DNA from: an uncultured Ruminococcus sp.
Lineage (GTDB): Bacteria > Bacillota > Clostridia > Oscillospirales > Ruminococcaceae
Length of the DNA stretch: 15,425 nucleotides
Direction: 5' to 3'
Assembly (NCBI GenBank): GCA_947173865.1
Contig: CAMWGS010000020.1
Coordinates: forward strand, 1 to 15,425
The number at the start of each line of letters is the position of its first letter. The stretch's first letter is position 1. A model generated the notes under the pieces. It was not told the origin of the DNA, did no database searches, and saw nothing but the letters and a program-made list of their open reading frames with translations. The position numbers and the translations under genes were made by a program. Below are positions 8,687-15,425 of this stretch, piece by piece.

Positions 8687-9934
8687 ATGTACGAAAATAA
8701 AAAAGATGATATTCCCGTAAAAACCGTGCTTGCGTGCGTTGATACAGGAGAATTTGACGCAGAAGTTTCAATAAAGGAACTTGCTGAACTCGCACAGACC
8801 GCAAATGCGGAGGTTGTCGGGGAAATCATTCAGAAAAAACAGACGTACGACCCTGCTACCTGCATGGGTTCAGGACGGCTCGAAGAATTAAAGGAACAGC
8901 TTGAAATACTTGACGCTGAACTTGTTATTTTCGACCATGAACTTACAGGCGTTCAGGTACGTAATATAGAAAAAATACTTGATGTCCGTGTAATTGACCG
9001 TACAACGCTTATTCTTGACATTTTTGCACAGCGTGCAAGAACCAAGGAAGGTAAATTGCAAGTTGAACTTGCACAACAGAAATACCGTCTGCCACGTCTT
9101 ACGGGCATGGGTACTTCCCTTTCAAGACTCGGTGGTGGTATCGGCACAAGAGGTCCGGGGGAAACAAAGCTTGAAACAGATAAGCGTCACATAAGAAAAA
9201 GAATCTCATACCTTGAAGATGAACTCGAAGAACTCAAAAAACACCGTAATTTTTCACGTTCACGCAGAAAAAAAGACGGTATACTTTGCTGTGCAATTGT
9301 CGGATATACGAACGTCGGAAAATCAACGCTTTTGAATGCCCTTACAGATGCGGGAGTACTTGCCGAAAACAAGCTTTTCGCAACGCTTGATATAACTTCC
9401 CGTTCAATAGAACTCCCCGACGGCAGAAGTATCATGCTTATAGACACGGTCGGACTTATCCGCAGACTTCCGCACAATCTTGTTGAAGCTTTCAAGTCAA
9501 CGCTCGAAGAAGCTTCCTGTGCGGATATAATTCTTAACGTTCAGGATATTTCTTCAACTGAACGTGAACAACAGGCAGAAGTTACACGCAGTCTGCTTTC
9601 TGAATTGGGCTGTGACGGTATTCCGCAGATAAACGTTATGAACAAAGCCGATATTTCCGCATATACTGATACAGTCTTTGAAAACGATACAACCGTTTTA
9701 ATCAGTGCGAAACAGCAGACGGGTTTTGACAGACTTCTTGAATGTATCATTAAAAATCTTCCCGAAACCGCAAAACGTATGAAGCTTTTGATTCCTTACG
9801 ACAAAACGTCTTTCATAAACAAAATAAGAACGGACGGAAAGATTTTCTCCGAAGAATATAAAGAAAACGGTACTCTTGTTGACGCACTTGTTGACGTAAA
9901 ACTGCTCAGGGAAGCAGAGGAATATTTATGTTAG
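8687..9934 (+). CDS. hflX: Ribosome-associated GTPase HflX
   Basis: HflX is a translational GTPase that splits stalled 70S ribosomes under stress and recycles the subunits. The 415-residue protein has the N-terminal HflX-specific domain (about 1-195) with TCMGSGRLEEL near 58-68. The signature glycine-rich linker GGGIGTRGPGETKLETD is at 149-165, followed by a coiled-coil-like basic helix. The G domain has G1 GYTNVGKS at 206-213, G3 DTVGL at 253-257 and G4 NKAD at 319-322. GAGGTGAAAG (8674-8683) is a strong ribosome binding site for ATG 8687. The last codons overlap the next gene by 7 bases (ATG at 9928 inside the hflX end), so the ADP-ribosylglycohydrolase is translationally coupled to it. Confidence 0.97.
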   Translation: MYENKKDDIPVKTVLACVDTGEFDAEVSIKELAELAQTANAEVVGEIIQKKQTYDPATCMGSGRLEELKEQLEILDAELVIFDHELTGVQVRNIEKILDVRVIDRTTLILDIFAQRARTKEGKLQVELAQQKYRLPRLTGMGTSLSRLGGGIGTRGPGETKLETDKRHIRKRISYLEDELEELKKHRNFSRSRRKKDGILCCAIVGYTNVGKSTLLNALTDAGVLAENKLFATLDITSRSIELPDGRSIMLIDTVGLIRRLPHNLVEAFKSTLEEASCADIILNVQDISSTEREQQAEVTRSLLSELGCDGIPQINVMNKADISAYTDTVFENDTTVLISAKQQTGFDRLLECIIKNLPETAKRMKLLIPYDKTSFINKIRTDGKIFSEEYKENGTLVDALVDVKLLREAEEYLC

Positions 9935-10746
9935 GTGCAGTTTACGGTGATATAATAGGTTCTTACTATGAAGTTCACTGTACGAAAGACTATAATTTTC
10001 CGTTACAGAGAGAATCAACTTTCACAGACGACAGTGTTATGACGATAGCTGTATGCAGGGCAATTCTCGGCAACGAAGAAAATATTACAAAAAAACAGCT
10101 TAAAAAACGTGCATATGAATATGCCGTCCAGTATAAGCAGTATTATTCATATTTCCGCCACGCAGGATACGGACAGATGTTTATAAAATGGGCGGAAGAA
10201 CGTAATTCAATGAGAGTACAGAAAAGTTACGGAAACGGCGGAGCTATGCGTGCCGTGCCTATTGGTTATGCGTACAACTCGGAGGAACAGGTTTTATTAC
10301 AGGCTAAGGCAAGCTGTTACTACACCCACAACTGCAAAGAAGCTATTAACGGAACACAAGCGGTTGCAATGTCTGTATTTATGGCACGCAACGGAGAATC
10401 TAAAAATTCTATCCGTGAATATTTGACAAAAAATTTCCGATACAACCTTGACTATAATATTGAAGATATAAAGCCCGATTACTCTTTCGACAGCAGTACA
10501 AATTATAGTATTCCTCCTGCTATAGTAGCATTTCTCGATTCTCACAACTATGAAAGTGCAGTCAGAAATGCGGTTTCTCTCGGTGGTGACGCAGATACTA
10601 TGGCTTGTGTTGCAGGTGGTATTGCAGAGGCTTTTTATAAAGATATTCCCGAACATATTAAAAATTTCTGCTGGCTTAAACTTGACTATACAATAAAAAG
10701 CACAGCTACTGAATTTTGTCGGAAATATAACGCAAACTATAGTTAA
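9928..10746 (+). CDS. ADP-ribosylglycohydrolase family protein (DraG/ARH-like)
   Basis: The 272-residue protein is a compact, all-helical ADP-ribosyl hydrolase. It has LGAVYGDIIGSYYE at 2-15 and the first metal-binding block TFTDDSVMT at 31-39. GNGGAMRAVP is at 102-111, YTHNCKEAINGT at 132-143 and the second metal block LGGDADTMACVAGGIAEA at 218-235. These two acidic blocks hold the two-magnesium site of DraG/ARH enzymes, which remove ADP-ribose from arginine side chains or from other acceptors such as small molecules and O-acetyl-ADP-ribose. All expected metal-ligand Asp residues appear present, so it should be active. Its ATG overlaps the hflX stop by 7 bases. No ADP-ribosyltransferase gene is in the window, so the substrate is unknown. 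No clear terminator follows before the next promoter at 10770. Confidence 0.93.
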   Translation: MLGAVYGDIIGSYYEVHCTKDYNFPLQRESTFTDDSVMTIAVCRAILGNEENITKKQLKKRAYEYAVQYKQYYSYFRHAGYGQMFIKWAEERNSMRVQKSYGNGGAMRAVPIGYAYNSEEQVLLQAKASCYYTHNCKEAINGTQAVAMSVFMARNGESKNSIREYLTKNFRYNLDYNIEDIKPDYSFDSSTNYSIPPAIVAFLDSHNYESAVRNAVSLGGDADTMACVAGGIAEAFYKDIPEHIKNFCWLKLDYTIKSTATEFCRKYNANYS

Positions 10747-10769
10747 AAGAATTTTAAATTTAATTCCTA

Positions 10770-10798
10770 TTGACATATTGAAATAAAAATGTTAGAAT
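10770..10798 (+). promoter_or_regulatory. Sigma-A promoter of the asparagine operon
   Basis: TTGACA (10770-10775), a 17-base spacer and TAGAAT (10793-10798) form a near-consensus promoter. The transcript should start at about 10804-10806, just before the T-box leader begins. Confidence 0.82.
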
Positions 10799-10804
10799 GA
10801 ATTA

Positions 10805-11058
10805 AAGTAAATGCCTTGACGGAGAGAAGTAACACGGTAAGATGTTCCCAGAGAGTGCGGAAAATGCTGAAATCCGCATATCAGAAATCGTGCGAATAAC
10901 ACTCCCGAGCAGTGACCTGAAAGCTTCAAAGCAAGTAGGTGAAACGTTTTCCGTGCGTTAAACGGTCAGGAGTGACTGTCTTTTCAAGACGGTAATTCAG
11001 GTGGTACCACGAGAATTTTTATTCCCGTCCTGTGTTTTTATGCAGGACGGATTTTTTA
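10805..11058 (+). ncRNA. T-box riboswitch, tRNA-Asn specific
   Basis: This leader fills the 340-base gap before asnS. Stem I has AGTA (10828-10831) on its 5' side, the AGAGAG bulge region near 10850-10855 and a distal hairpin TGCGGA/TCCGCA (10856-10861 with 10873-10878). On the 3' side GAAT is followed by AAC at 10898-10900, the asparagine specifier codon. The T-box core AGGTGGTACCACG is at 10999-11011, where TGG (11002-11004) should pair with the tRNA acceptor CCA end. The antiterminator closes with GACGG (10988-10992) against CCGTC (11025-11029), which competes with the terminator. Uncharged tRNA-Asn should stabilise the antiterminator and switch on asnS and asnA. The T-box identity is firm; the specifier fits both downstream genes. 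Confidence 0.93.
11025..11057 (+). terminator. T-box regulated terminator
   Basis: CCGTCCTG (11025-11032) pairs perfectly with CAGGACGG (11043-11050) over a 10-base loop, followed by T6. The 5' arm is shared with the antiterminator, so this hairpin forms when tRNA-Asn is charged and stops transcription before asnS. Confidence 0.9.
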
Positions 11059-11086
11059 TTTTAAAGACGAAAGGAAAGATTTTTTT

Positions 11087-12460
11087 ATGAAACATACTGA
11101 CATCAAAGTACTTCTTAACAACCACGATTTTACAGGAAAGGAAATTACTGTATGTGGTTGGGTTCGTACGTCAAGAAACTCAAAGAGTGTTGCATTCGTT
11201 GAGGTAAACGACGGAACTTCCCTCAAAAATATTCAGGTGGTCGTTGAAAAATCCGCTGACTCTGATTACAAAGAACCACGTGTGGGAACTGCCGTAAAAG
11301 TAACGGGTACTGTTGTTGATGGCAGAAACAACACTGTTGAAATAAATACAGTACCGTCAAGAATTGAAATTCTCGGAGCTTGTCCGTCAGACTATCCGCT
11401 TCAGAAAAAAGGCTGTTCAATGGAGTACCTCCGTTCAATGCCTCACCTCAGAGGACGCACAAACACTTTCAATGCCGTATGGAGAGTGCGTTCAGTACTT
11501 GCACAGGCAATACACAAATACTTTCAGAGCAATAACTATGTCTATGTAAACACCCCACTTATTACAGGCAGTGACTGTGAGGGTGCGGGAGAAATGTTCA
11601 ACGTAACAACTATCGGTTACTCAAATGAATACAAGAACGAAGAAGAATATTACTCAAACGACTTTTTCGGCAGACGTGCATGACTTTCAGTTTCGGGAGA
11701 GCTTGAAGGTGAATTATCTGCTATGGCTATGGGTAAAATTTATACGTTCGGACCAAGTTTCCGTGCAGAAAACAGCAACACACCAAAACATCTTGCTGAA
11801 TTCTTGCACATCGAACCTGAAATAGCTTTTGCCGAACTCCCCGATGTTATCGAAATTGCTGAAGATATGCTTAAAACCGTTATCCGTGAACTTCTTGACA
11901 CCTGTCCCGATGATATGAAATTCTTTGACGCACACTTTGAAAAAGGTCTTGTTGCACGTCTTGAAGAACTCATTTCCCACGATTTCGGCAGAGTGACCTA
12001 TACAGAAGCTATCAGACTTTTACATGAATCAGGTGAAAACTTTGTTTATCCTGTTGAATGGGGATGTGACCTTCAGACAGAACACGAAAGATATATTTCA
12101 GAAAAAGTTTTCAAAAAGGCTGTTTTCGTTACAGACTACCCAAAGGAAATCAAGTCTTTCTACATGAAACAGAATCCCGACGGAAAAACCGTTGCGGCTG
12201 TTGACCTGCTTGTTCCCGGTGTCGGCGAAATCATCGGCGGAAGTGAACGTGAGGCAGATTACGACAAACTTGTTGCTGCTATGAATGAAAGAAACATGAA
12301 TCTTGATTTGTATTCAGATTATCTTGACCTCAGAAAATTCGGCTCTGTACCTCATAGCGGTTTCGGTCTCGGTTTTGAAAGACTTATCATGTATACAACA
12401 GGTATGTCAAATATCCGTGATGTTATTCTTTATCCGAGAACAGTCGGCAGTATCAGATAA
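11087..12460 (+). pseudogene. asnS: Asparaginyl-tRNA synthetase with an in-frame TGA at codon 199
   Basis: AsnRS charges tRNA-Asn with asparagine. Read through the TGA at 11681-11683, the frame gives a 457-residue protein of normal length. The OB-fold anticodon-binding domain lies at about 15-105 (VCGWVRTSRNSKSVAF near 22). Class II motif 1 ends near NTPLI (about 157-161). Motif 2 FRAENSNT is at 225-232, and motif 3, GFGLGFER, near the end. The TGA falls between NDFFGRRA and LSVSGELEG, where E. coli AsnRS has a sense residue (Phe by my recall, with Ser in some relatives). There is no frame change, deletion or sequence decay around it. Unless read through, the product ends at 198 residues without a catalytic centre. 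A restart at ATG 11723, with GAAGGTGA as a chance binding site, would make the catalytic part alone (245 residues). The true start ATG 11087 follows AAAGGAAAG (11070-11078). A sequencing error (for example TCA read as TGA) is a serious possibility. Confidence 0.9.
11681..11683 (+). other. In-frame TGA inside asnS
   Basis: This is codon 199 of the asnS frame. One base change from several sense codons (TCA, TTA, TGG, TGC, GGA, CGA, AGA) would create it. TGA is used as an ordinary stop at 7025-7027 and 7798-7800, and Trp is TGG throughout, so a reassigned code is not indicated. Confidence 0.9.
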
Positions 12461-12462
12461 AA

Positions 12463-12530
12463 GGAATATTTCTTTATTCCCGAAAATAATATAACAGCAT
12501 CAGGGAGCATCAATGACGCTGTTCCCTGAT
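12463..12530 (+). other. Two hairpins between asnS and asnA
   Basis: The asnS-asnA gap of 98 bases holds a small hairpin, GGAATA/TATTCC (12463-12468 with 12475-12480). A larger one follows: ATCAGGGA (12499-12506) with TCCCTGAT (12523-12530), plus inner AGC/GCT pairs. The second is followed by TAAATAAACAG, not a T run, so it is a poor intrinsic terminator. It may protect or process the mRNA, or lower asnA expression (inference). Confidence 0.5.
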
Positions 12531-12558
12531 TAAATAAACAGTAAAGGAATGGTATTTT

Positions 12559-13572
12559 ATGTCAAAATCGCTGTATATTCCTGAGGGCTACAAATCCGCC
12601 CTCACACTCAGAGAAACTCAGCACGCCATCAAGTACATCAAGGACGTTTTTCAGCAGGCTCTTTCTTTTGCCCTGACCCTTGACCGTGTTTCAGCTCCGC
12701 TTATCGTAAGAAAGGGCAGTGGTATCAACGACGACCTCAACGGCGTTGAAAGAAAAGTTGATTTCACTATCAAGGAAATCGGCGGAAGTGAAGCAGAAGT
12801 TGTCCAGTCACTCGCAAAGTGGAAAAGAATGGCCCTCTACCGTTACGGCTATAATGCAGGAGAAGGCATCTACACCGACATGAACGCTATAAGACGTGAT
12901 GACGATACCGACAACACCCACTCAATTTTCGTTGACCAGTGGGACTGGGAAAAGGTTATCACACGTGAACAGAGAAACGTTGAATTTCTCAAGGAAACGG
13001 TTAAAAGCGTTGTAAAGGCTGTTGCTTACGTAAAAAGAAAAGTCGGTCTGCGTTACCCTGTAATAGCAGGAAATGTATGTGACGATGTTTTCTTCATAAC
13101 AACTCAGGAACTTGAAGATATGTTCCCCGACAAAACATCAAAGGAACGTGAACGTCTCATAACCAAAGAACACAAGACAGTTTTCATAATGCAGATTGGC
13201 GGACTTCTTGCAAGTGGTCAGAAACACGACGGCAGAGCTCCCGACTATGATGACTGGTCACTCAACGGCGATATTTTCGTTTGGGACGACGTTCTTGACA
13301 ATGCCCTTGAAATATCTTCAATGGGTATCCGTGTTGATGAAACTTCCCTTAAAAAACAGCTTGCGGAAGCTGGTGCAGAGGACAGAATGAAGTATGATTA
13401 CCACAAGATGATTGCAGACGGCACACTTCCGCTCACAATCGGCGGTGGTATCGGACAGTCAAGACTTTGTATGTTCCTGCTGGAAAAAGCTCATATCGGT
13501 GAAGTACAGTCATCAATATGGAGCGACGAAATGATTGCAAAGTGTGCTGAAAACGGTATAACACTTCTTTAA
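12559..13572 (+). CDS. asnA: Aspartate--ammonia ligase (asparagine synthetase A)
   Basis: AsnA makes asparagine from aspartate, ammonia and ATP through an aspartyl-adenylate; its fold is that of class II tRNA synthetases. The 337-residue length matches the family. Recognisable blocks are RKGSGINDDLNG at 51-62, KWKRMALYRYG near 87-97, VDQWDWEKV and the ATP-site motif GGGIGQSRLCMFLL at 295-308. The ATG follows AAAGGAA (12543-12549). It lies 98 bases after asnS with no promoter seen between, so it should be under the same T-box control. Low tRNA-Asn charging would then raise both the free amino acid and the synthetase. The gene is intact, unlike asnS. Confidence 0.98.
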   Translation: MSKSLYIPEGYKSALTLRETQHAIKYIKDVFQQALSFALTLDRVSAPLIVRKGSGINDDLNGVERKVDFTIKEIGGSEAEVVQSLAKWKRMALYRYGYNAGEGIYTDMNAIRRDDDTDNTHSIFVDQWDWEKVITREQRNVEFLKETVKSVVKAVAYVKRKVGLRYPVIAGNVCDDVFFITTQELEDMFPDKTSKERERLITKEHKTVFIMQIGGLLASGQKHDGRAPDYDDWSLNGDIFVWDDVLDNALEISSMGIRVDETSLKKQLAEAGAEDRMKYDYHKMIADGTLPLTIGGGIGQSRLCMFLLEKAHIGEVQSSIWSDEMIAKCAENGITLL

Positions 13573-13583
13573 GGTGTGTATAA

Positions 13584-13898
13584 ATGGACGATAAATTCTG
13601 CTTATTTGAAAACTGGTTTAAATTGCAGAAAGACAGATGGTCGGATATCGAAATTACAGTTACAAATACATCTTATGAAAAAGCTGCTAAAACGTATTAT
13701 CACAATTATAAAATTGAACTTTCTTCCGAAAACAGTGAGGGAACAATTCAATTGTTTGAAAACAACGATATATACTGGGTTGATTTGGAATGTGTTAATT
13801 TTGATAAAGACGAGTATTTTTGTATATCCGTTGATTATTTTGAAAGTATCGACGATATTTCTGTCCATGTCCAAAAACTTGAAACAATTATGATATAA
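13584..13898 (+). CDS. Small acidic protein of unknown function
   Basis: The 104-residue product is acidic, has no signal peptide or membrane segment and is rich in aromatic residues. It alternates short predicted strands (IEITVTNT, YKIELSS, GTIQLFE, YWVDLECVNF, YFCISVDYF) and starts with a WF..QKDRW motif. I do not recognise a family with confidence. The W-x3-Q-x-D-x-W opening and strand-rich layout are faintly like Imm53-type immunity proteins, but this is a weak impression. AAGGTG (13571-13576) overlaps the asnA stop and the ATG lies 11 bases after asnA, so it is the last gene of the asparagine operon. The reading frame is well supported by the binding site, the tight spacing and the terminator just after its stop. 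A second frame starting at 13576 is a shadow. Confidence 0.75.
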   Translation: MDDKFCLFENWFKLQKDRWSDIEITVTNTSYEKAAKTYYHNYKIELSSENSEGTIQLFENNDIYWVDLECVNFDKDEYFCISVDYFESIDDISVHVQKLETIMI

Positions 13899-13904
13899 AA
13901 ACAT

Positions 13905-13939
13905 AAGCCTGAGAATTTTTTATAGTTCTCAGGCTTTTT
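13905..13939. terminator. Bidirectional rho-independent terminator
   Basis: AAGCCTGAGAA (13905-13915) pairs perfectly with TTCTCAGGCTT (13926-13936) across a 10-base loop, an 11-bp stem. T5 follows on the plus strand. On the minus strand the stem is followed by ATGTTTTTA. It sits between the convergent asparagine operon and the thiC-kinase pair and should end both. Confidence 0.88.
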
Positions 13940-13942
13940 GCT

Positions 13943-14422
13943 TTATACACTTATCAAAACATCAGTTTCATTTTCATCAGGCACTTCAAAAACCGAATCA
14001 CATTTTTTCATAAGACCGTCATCAACAAAATATACATTGTATTTTCCGTCAGATGTAATATTATTCCGTTTGTTAATACACCGTTTCCGGATTTCGTCGC
14101 TTATGTCAATATAATGTATCTCACACTTAATATTGCAGGATTGAAAAAAATCTCTTGTAAAATTTCTCTCATGCCTTGTCCAGAATCCCCAGTCAAGTAT
14201 TACACTTGTTCCGATATCAATAAATTCAGGTGTTTTACTCAATAAAAAACTTTTGATTTTTTCTGAATATTCATCATGCTTTTCACCTGTGTTCTGTCCG
14301 AAAATCGACAGCATTATTTCGTCTGCGGAAAGTAACACAGCGTTTTCCTTTTTACGCAATTTTTCGGCATACGTACTTTTCCCACTGCAAACTTTACCGC
14401 ATATCATAATAACTTTTGCCAT
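13943..14422 (-). CDS. P-loop kinase-like ATP-binding protein (AAA_33 type)
   Basis: The 159-residue protein is a small P-loop NTPase. Walker A GKVCSGKST is at 9-17, the LLSADEIM segment at 30-37 is typical of the nucleoside or sugar kinase-like AAA_33 group, and ILDWGFWTRHER at 75-86 holds the Walker B-type Asp. A basic helix, IRKRCINKRN (111-120), resembles a lid with arginines. Relatives are annotated only as ATP-binding proteins, some near zeta-toxin or chloramphenicol phosphotransferase folds; the substrate is unknown. Its ATG lies 11 bases after the thiC stop on the same strand, but the upstream sequence has only a weak ribosome binding site (AAGACAG). No thiamine link is visible beyond this proximity. 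Confidence 0.85.
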   Translation of the reverse strand: MAKVIMICGKVCSGKSTYAEKLRKKENAVLLSADEIMLSIFGQNTGEKHDEYSEKIKSFLLSKTPEFIDIGTSVILDWGFWTRHERNFTRDFFQSCNIKCEIHYIDISDEIRKRCINKRNNITSDGKYNVYFVDDGLMKKCDSVFEVPDENETDVLISV

Positions 14423-14433
14423 AACACACTGTC

Positions 14434-15425
14434 TTACTTTTCTGAACAGAACTCAACTTTTTCGCCGTTGAGAATCATATTGGTTGTGCGGACTGCACAC
14501 ATCTTTCCGCACATTGAACAGGTATGACGGTCTGTAGGCGGAATGCTTTCAAAATACTCACGGGCTTTGTCGCCGTCAATAGCAATATCAAACATCTTTT
14601 CCCAGTCAACCGCATGGCGTGCCTCAGCCATAGCGTTGTCGGGGTCTGTAGCGTGCGGAATACCTTTGGCGATGTCTGCGGCGTGTGCGGCAATACGGCT
14701 TGCAATAATCCCCTCTTTAACGTCATTTATGTCGGGAAGTCTGAGGTGTTCGGCAGGAGTTACATAACAAAGGAAGTCCGCACCGCTTGCCGCTGCAATT
14801 GCACCGCCTATGGCAGAAGTTATGTGATCATAACCTGGGGCAATATCTGTAACAAGAGGCCCTAAAACGTAAAAGGGTGCATTATGACAGATTCTTTTCT
14901 GAATCTTCATGTTTGCTGCAATTTCATTCATTGCCATGTGTCCGGGACCTTCAACCATAACCTGTACATCTTTAGCCCACGCACGTTCAGTCAGAGCACC
15001 AAGTTCAATAAGTTCAGAAATCTGTCCTGCATCTGTCGCATCGTCAATACAACCAGGACGAAGAGCGTCACCAAGACTTATTGTGCAGTCATATTCACGG
15101 AGAATGTCAAGAACTTCGTCATAGTATTCATAGAACGGATTTTCGTTGCCTGTCATCATCATCCATGCAAACAGAAGTGAGCCACCCCGTGAAACAATAT
15201 TCATCTTACGCTTGTCACGTCTGAAAGCCTCTACGGCACGACGGTTTATTCCTGCATGAATTGTCATGAAGTCAACGCCCTCTTCCGCATGGGCTTTTAC
15301 GACTTTAAAAAAATCCTCAGCAGTAATTTCAAGCAGGTCTTTTTCAAGATAACCGATAGCATCGTACATGGGAACAGTACCAATCATTGCAGGTGACTTT
15401 TCTATAAGCTGTTTACGGAAAGTAT
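14434..15425 (-). CDS. thiC: Phosphomethylpyrimidine synthase ThiC, 5' part outside window
   Basis: ThiC is a radical-SAM enzyme that converts 5-aminoimidazole ribotide into hydroxymethylpyrimidine phosphate, the pyrimidine half of thiamine. The visible 329 residues cover roughly the C-terminal three quarters of a protein of about 430. The frame is open to the right edge (TFRKQLIEKSPA precedes the first Met at 15387), so that Met is not the start. Conserved blocks include MTIHAGIN, SRGGSL, SLGDALRPG, VMVEGPGHM, LGPLVTDIAPGYDHIT and CYVTPAEHL. The C-terminal iron-sulfur motif is CSMCGKMC (14497-14520), spaced C-x2-C-x3-C. That is one residue shorter than the C-x2-C-x4-C of E. coli type and is, by recall, usual in clostridial ThiC. 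Any TPP riboswitch would lie beyond the window. Confidence 0.97.
   Translation of the reverse strand, partial: TFRKQLIEKSPAMIGTVPMYDAIGYLEKDLLEITAEDFFKVVKAHAEEGVDFMTIHAGINRRAVEAFRRDKRKMNIVSRGGSLLFAWMMMTGNENPFYEYYDEVLDILREYDCTISLGDALRPGCIDDATDAGQISELIELGALTERAWAKDVQVMVEGPGHMAMNEIAANMKIQKRICHNAPFYVLGPLVTDIAPGYDHITSAIGGAIAAASGADFLCYVTPAEHLRLPDINDVKEGIIASRIAAHAADIAKGIPHATDPDNAMAEARHAVDWEKMFDIAIDGDKAREYFESIPPTDRHTCSMCGKMCAVRTTNMILNGEKVEFCSEK

Noticed and set aside
10747..10769. Terminator after the ADP-ribosylglycohydrolase gene
   Set aside because: Only a weak AT-only inverted repeat (GAATT/AATTC) without a T run is present.
11684..11709. Hairpin just after the asnS TGA (CTTTCA with TGAAGG, 14-base loop), considered as a selenocysteine insertion element
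   Set aside because: The stem is short with a G-U pair, lies in conserved coding sequence, and AsnRS has no known selenocysteine; no selenium genes are visible in the window.
11087..12460. Frameshift or two separate genes for the asnS region
   Set aside because: Both halves are in the same frame (636 bases apart from ATG to ATG), and the residues on either side of the TGA fit AsnRS with no gap; a single substitution explains it.
14434..15387. thiC starting at the Met at 15387
   Set aside because: The frame continues to the right edge with ThiC-like sequence, so that Met is internal.
1..15425. Mobile elements, phage genes, CRISPR arrays, tRNA or rRNA genes
   Set aside because: No transposase, integrase, direct-repeat array or cloverleaf-like sequence was seen; the short frames opposite the large genes are shadows with no ribosome binding sites.

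Overview
The window looks like a chromosomal stretch of an anaerobic, moderately AT-rich Firmicute, most likely a Ruminococcus-like Clostridia (Oscillospiraceae). This rests on the T-box leader, AAGGAGG-type ribosome binding sites, the Thr/Glu-rich linker of a lipoprotein, the clostridial-style ThiC C-terminus, and the content of housekeeping genes. No mobile element, CRISPR array, rRNA or tRNA was seen.

Layout: (1) 1-2472, minus strand: uvrB followed after one base by a NADAR-family ADP-ribose glycosidase gene that runs off the left edge. (2) 2473-2692: divergent promoter region, with a good sigma-A promoter for secA and a possible SOS box for uvrB. (3) 2693-5446, plus: secA, closed by a strong hairpin terminator. 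(4) 5492-10746, plus: a tightly packed run of a repeat-bearing lipoprotein, a class I SAM methyltransferase, hslO (Hsp33), hflX and an ADP-ribosylglycohydrolase, with overlaps or gaps of at most 12 bases. (5) 10770-13898, plus: an asparagine operon consisting of a sigma-A promoter, a T-box leader with an AAC (Asn) specifier, asnS, asnA and a small unknown gene. It ends in a hairpin terminator that works in both directions. (6) 13943-15425, minus: a P-loop kinase-like gene downstream of thiC, which runs off the right edge.

The most striking observation is that asnS (asparaginyl-tRNA synthetase) carries one in-frame TGA at codon 199 (11681-11683). Everything before and after it is in the same frame and aligns to the normal enzyme, with class II motifs 2 and 3 lying after the stop. 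It is a sequencing error, a recent nonsense mutation tolerated because of another Asn-tRNA route, or a recoded stop. The leader upstream senses uncharged tRNA-Asn, and asnA makes free asparagine, so the operon's logic depends on whether this enzyme is made.

A second theme is ADP-ribose chemistry. Two unrelated ADP-ribose-removing families (NADAR and ARH/DraG) lie in the window, one translationally linked to a DNA-repair gene and the other to a ribosome-rescue GTPase. The rest is ordinary core genome.
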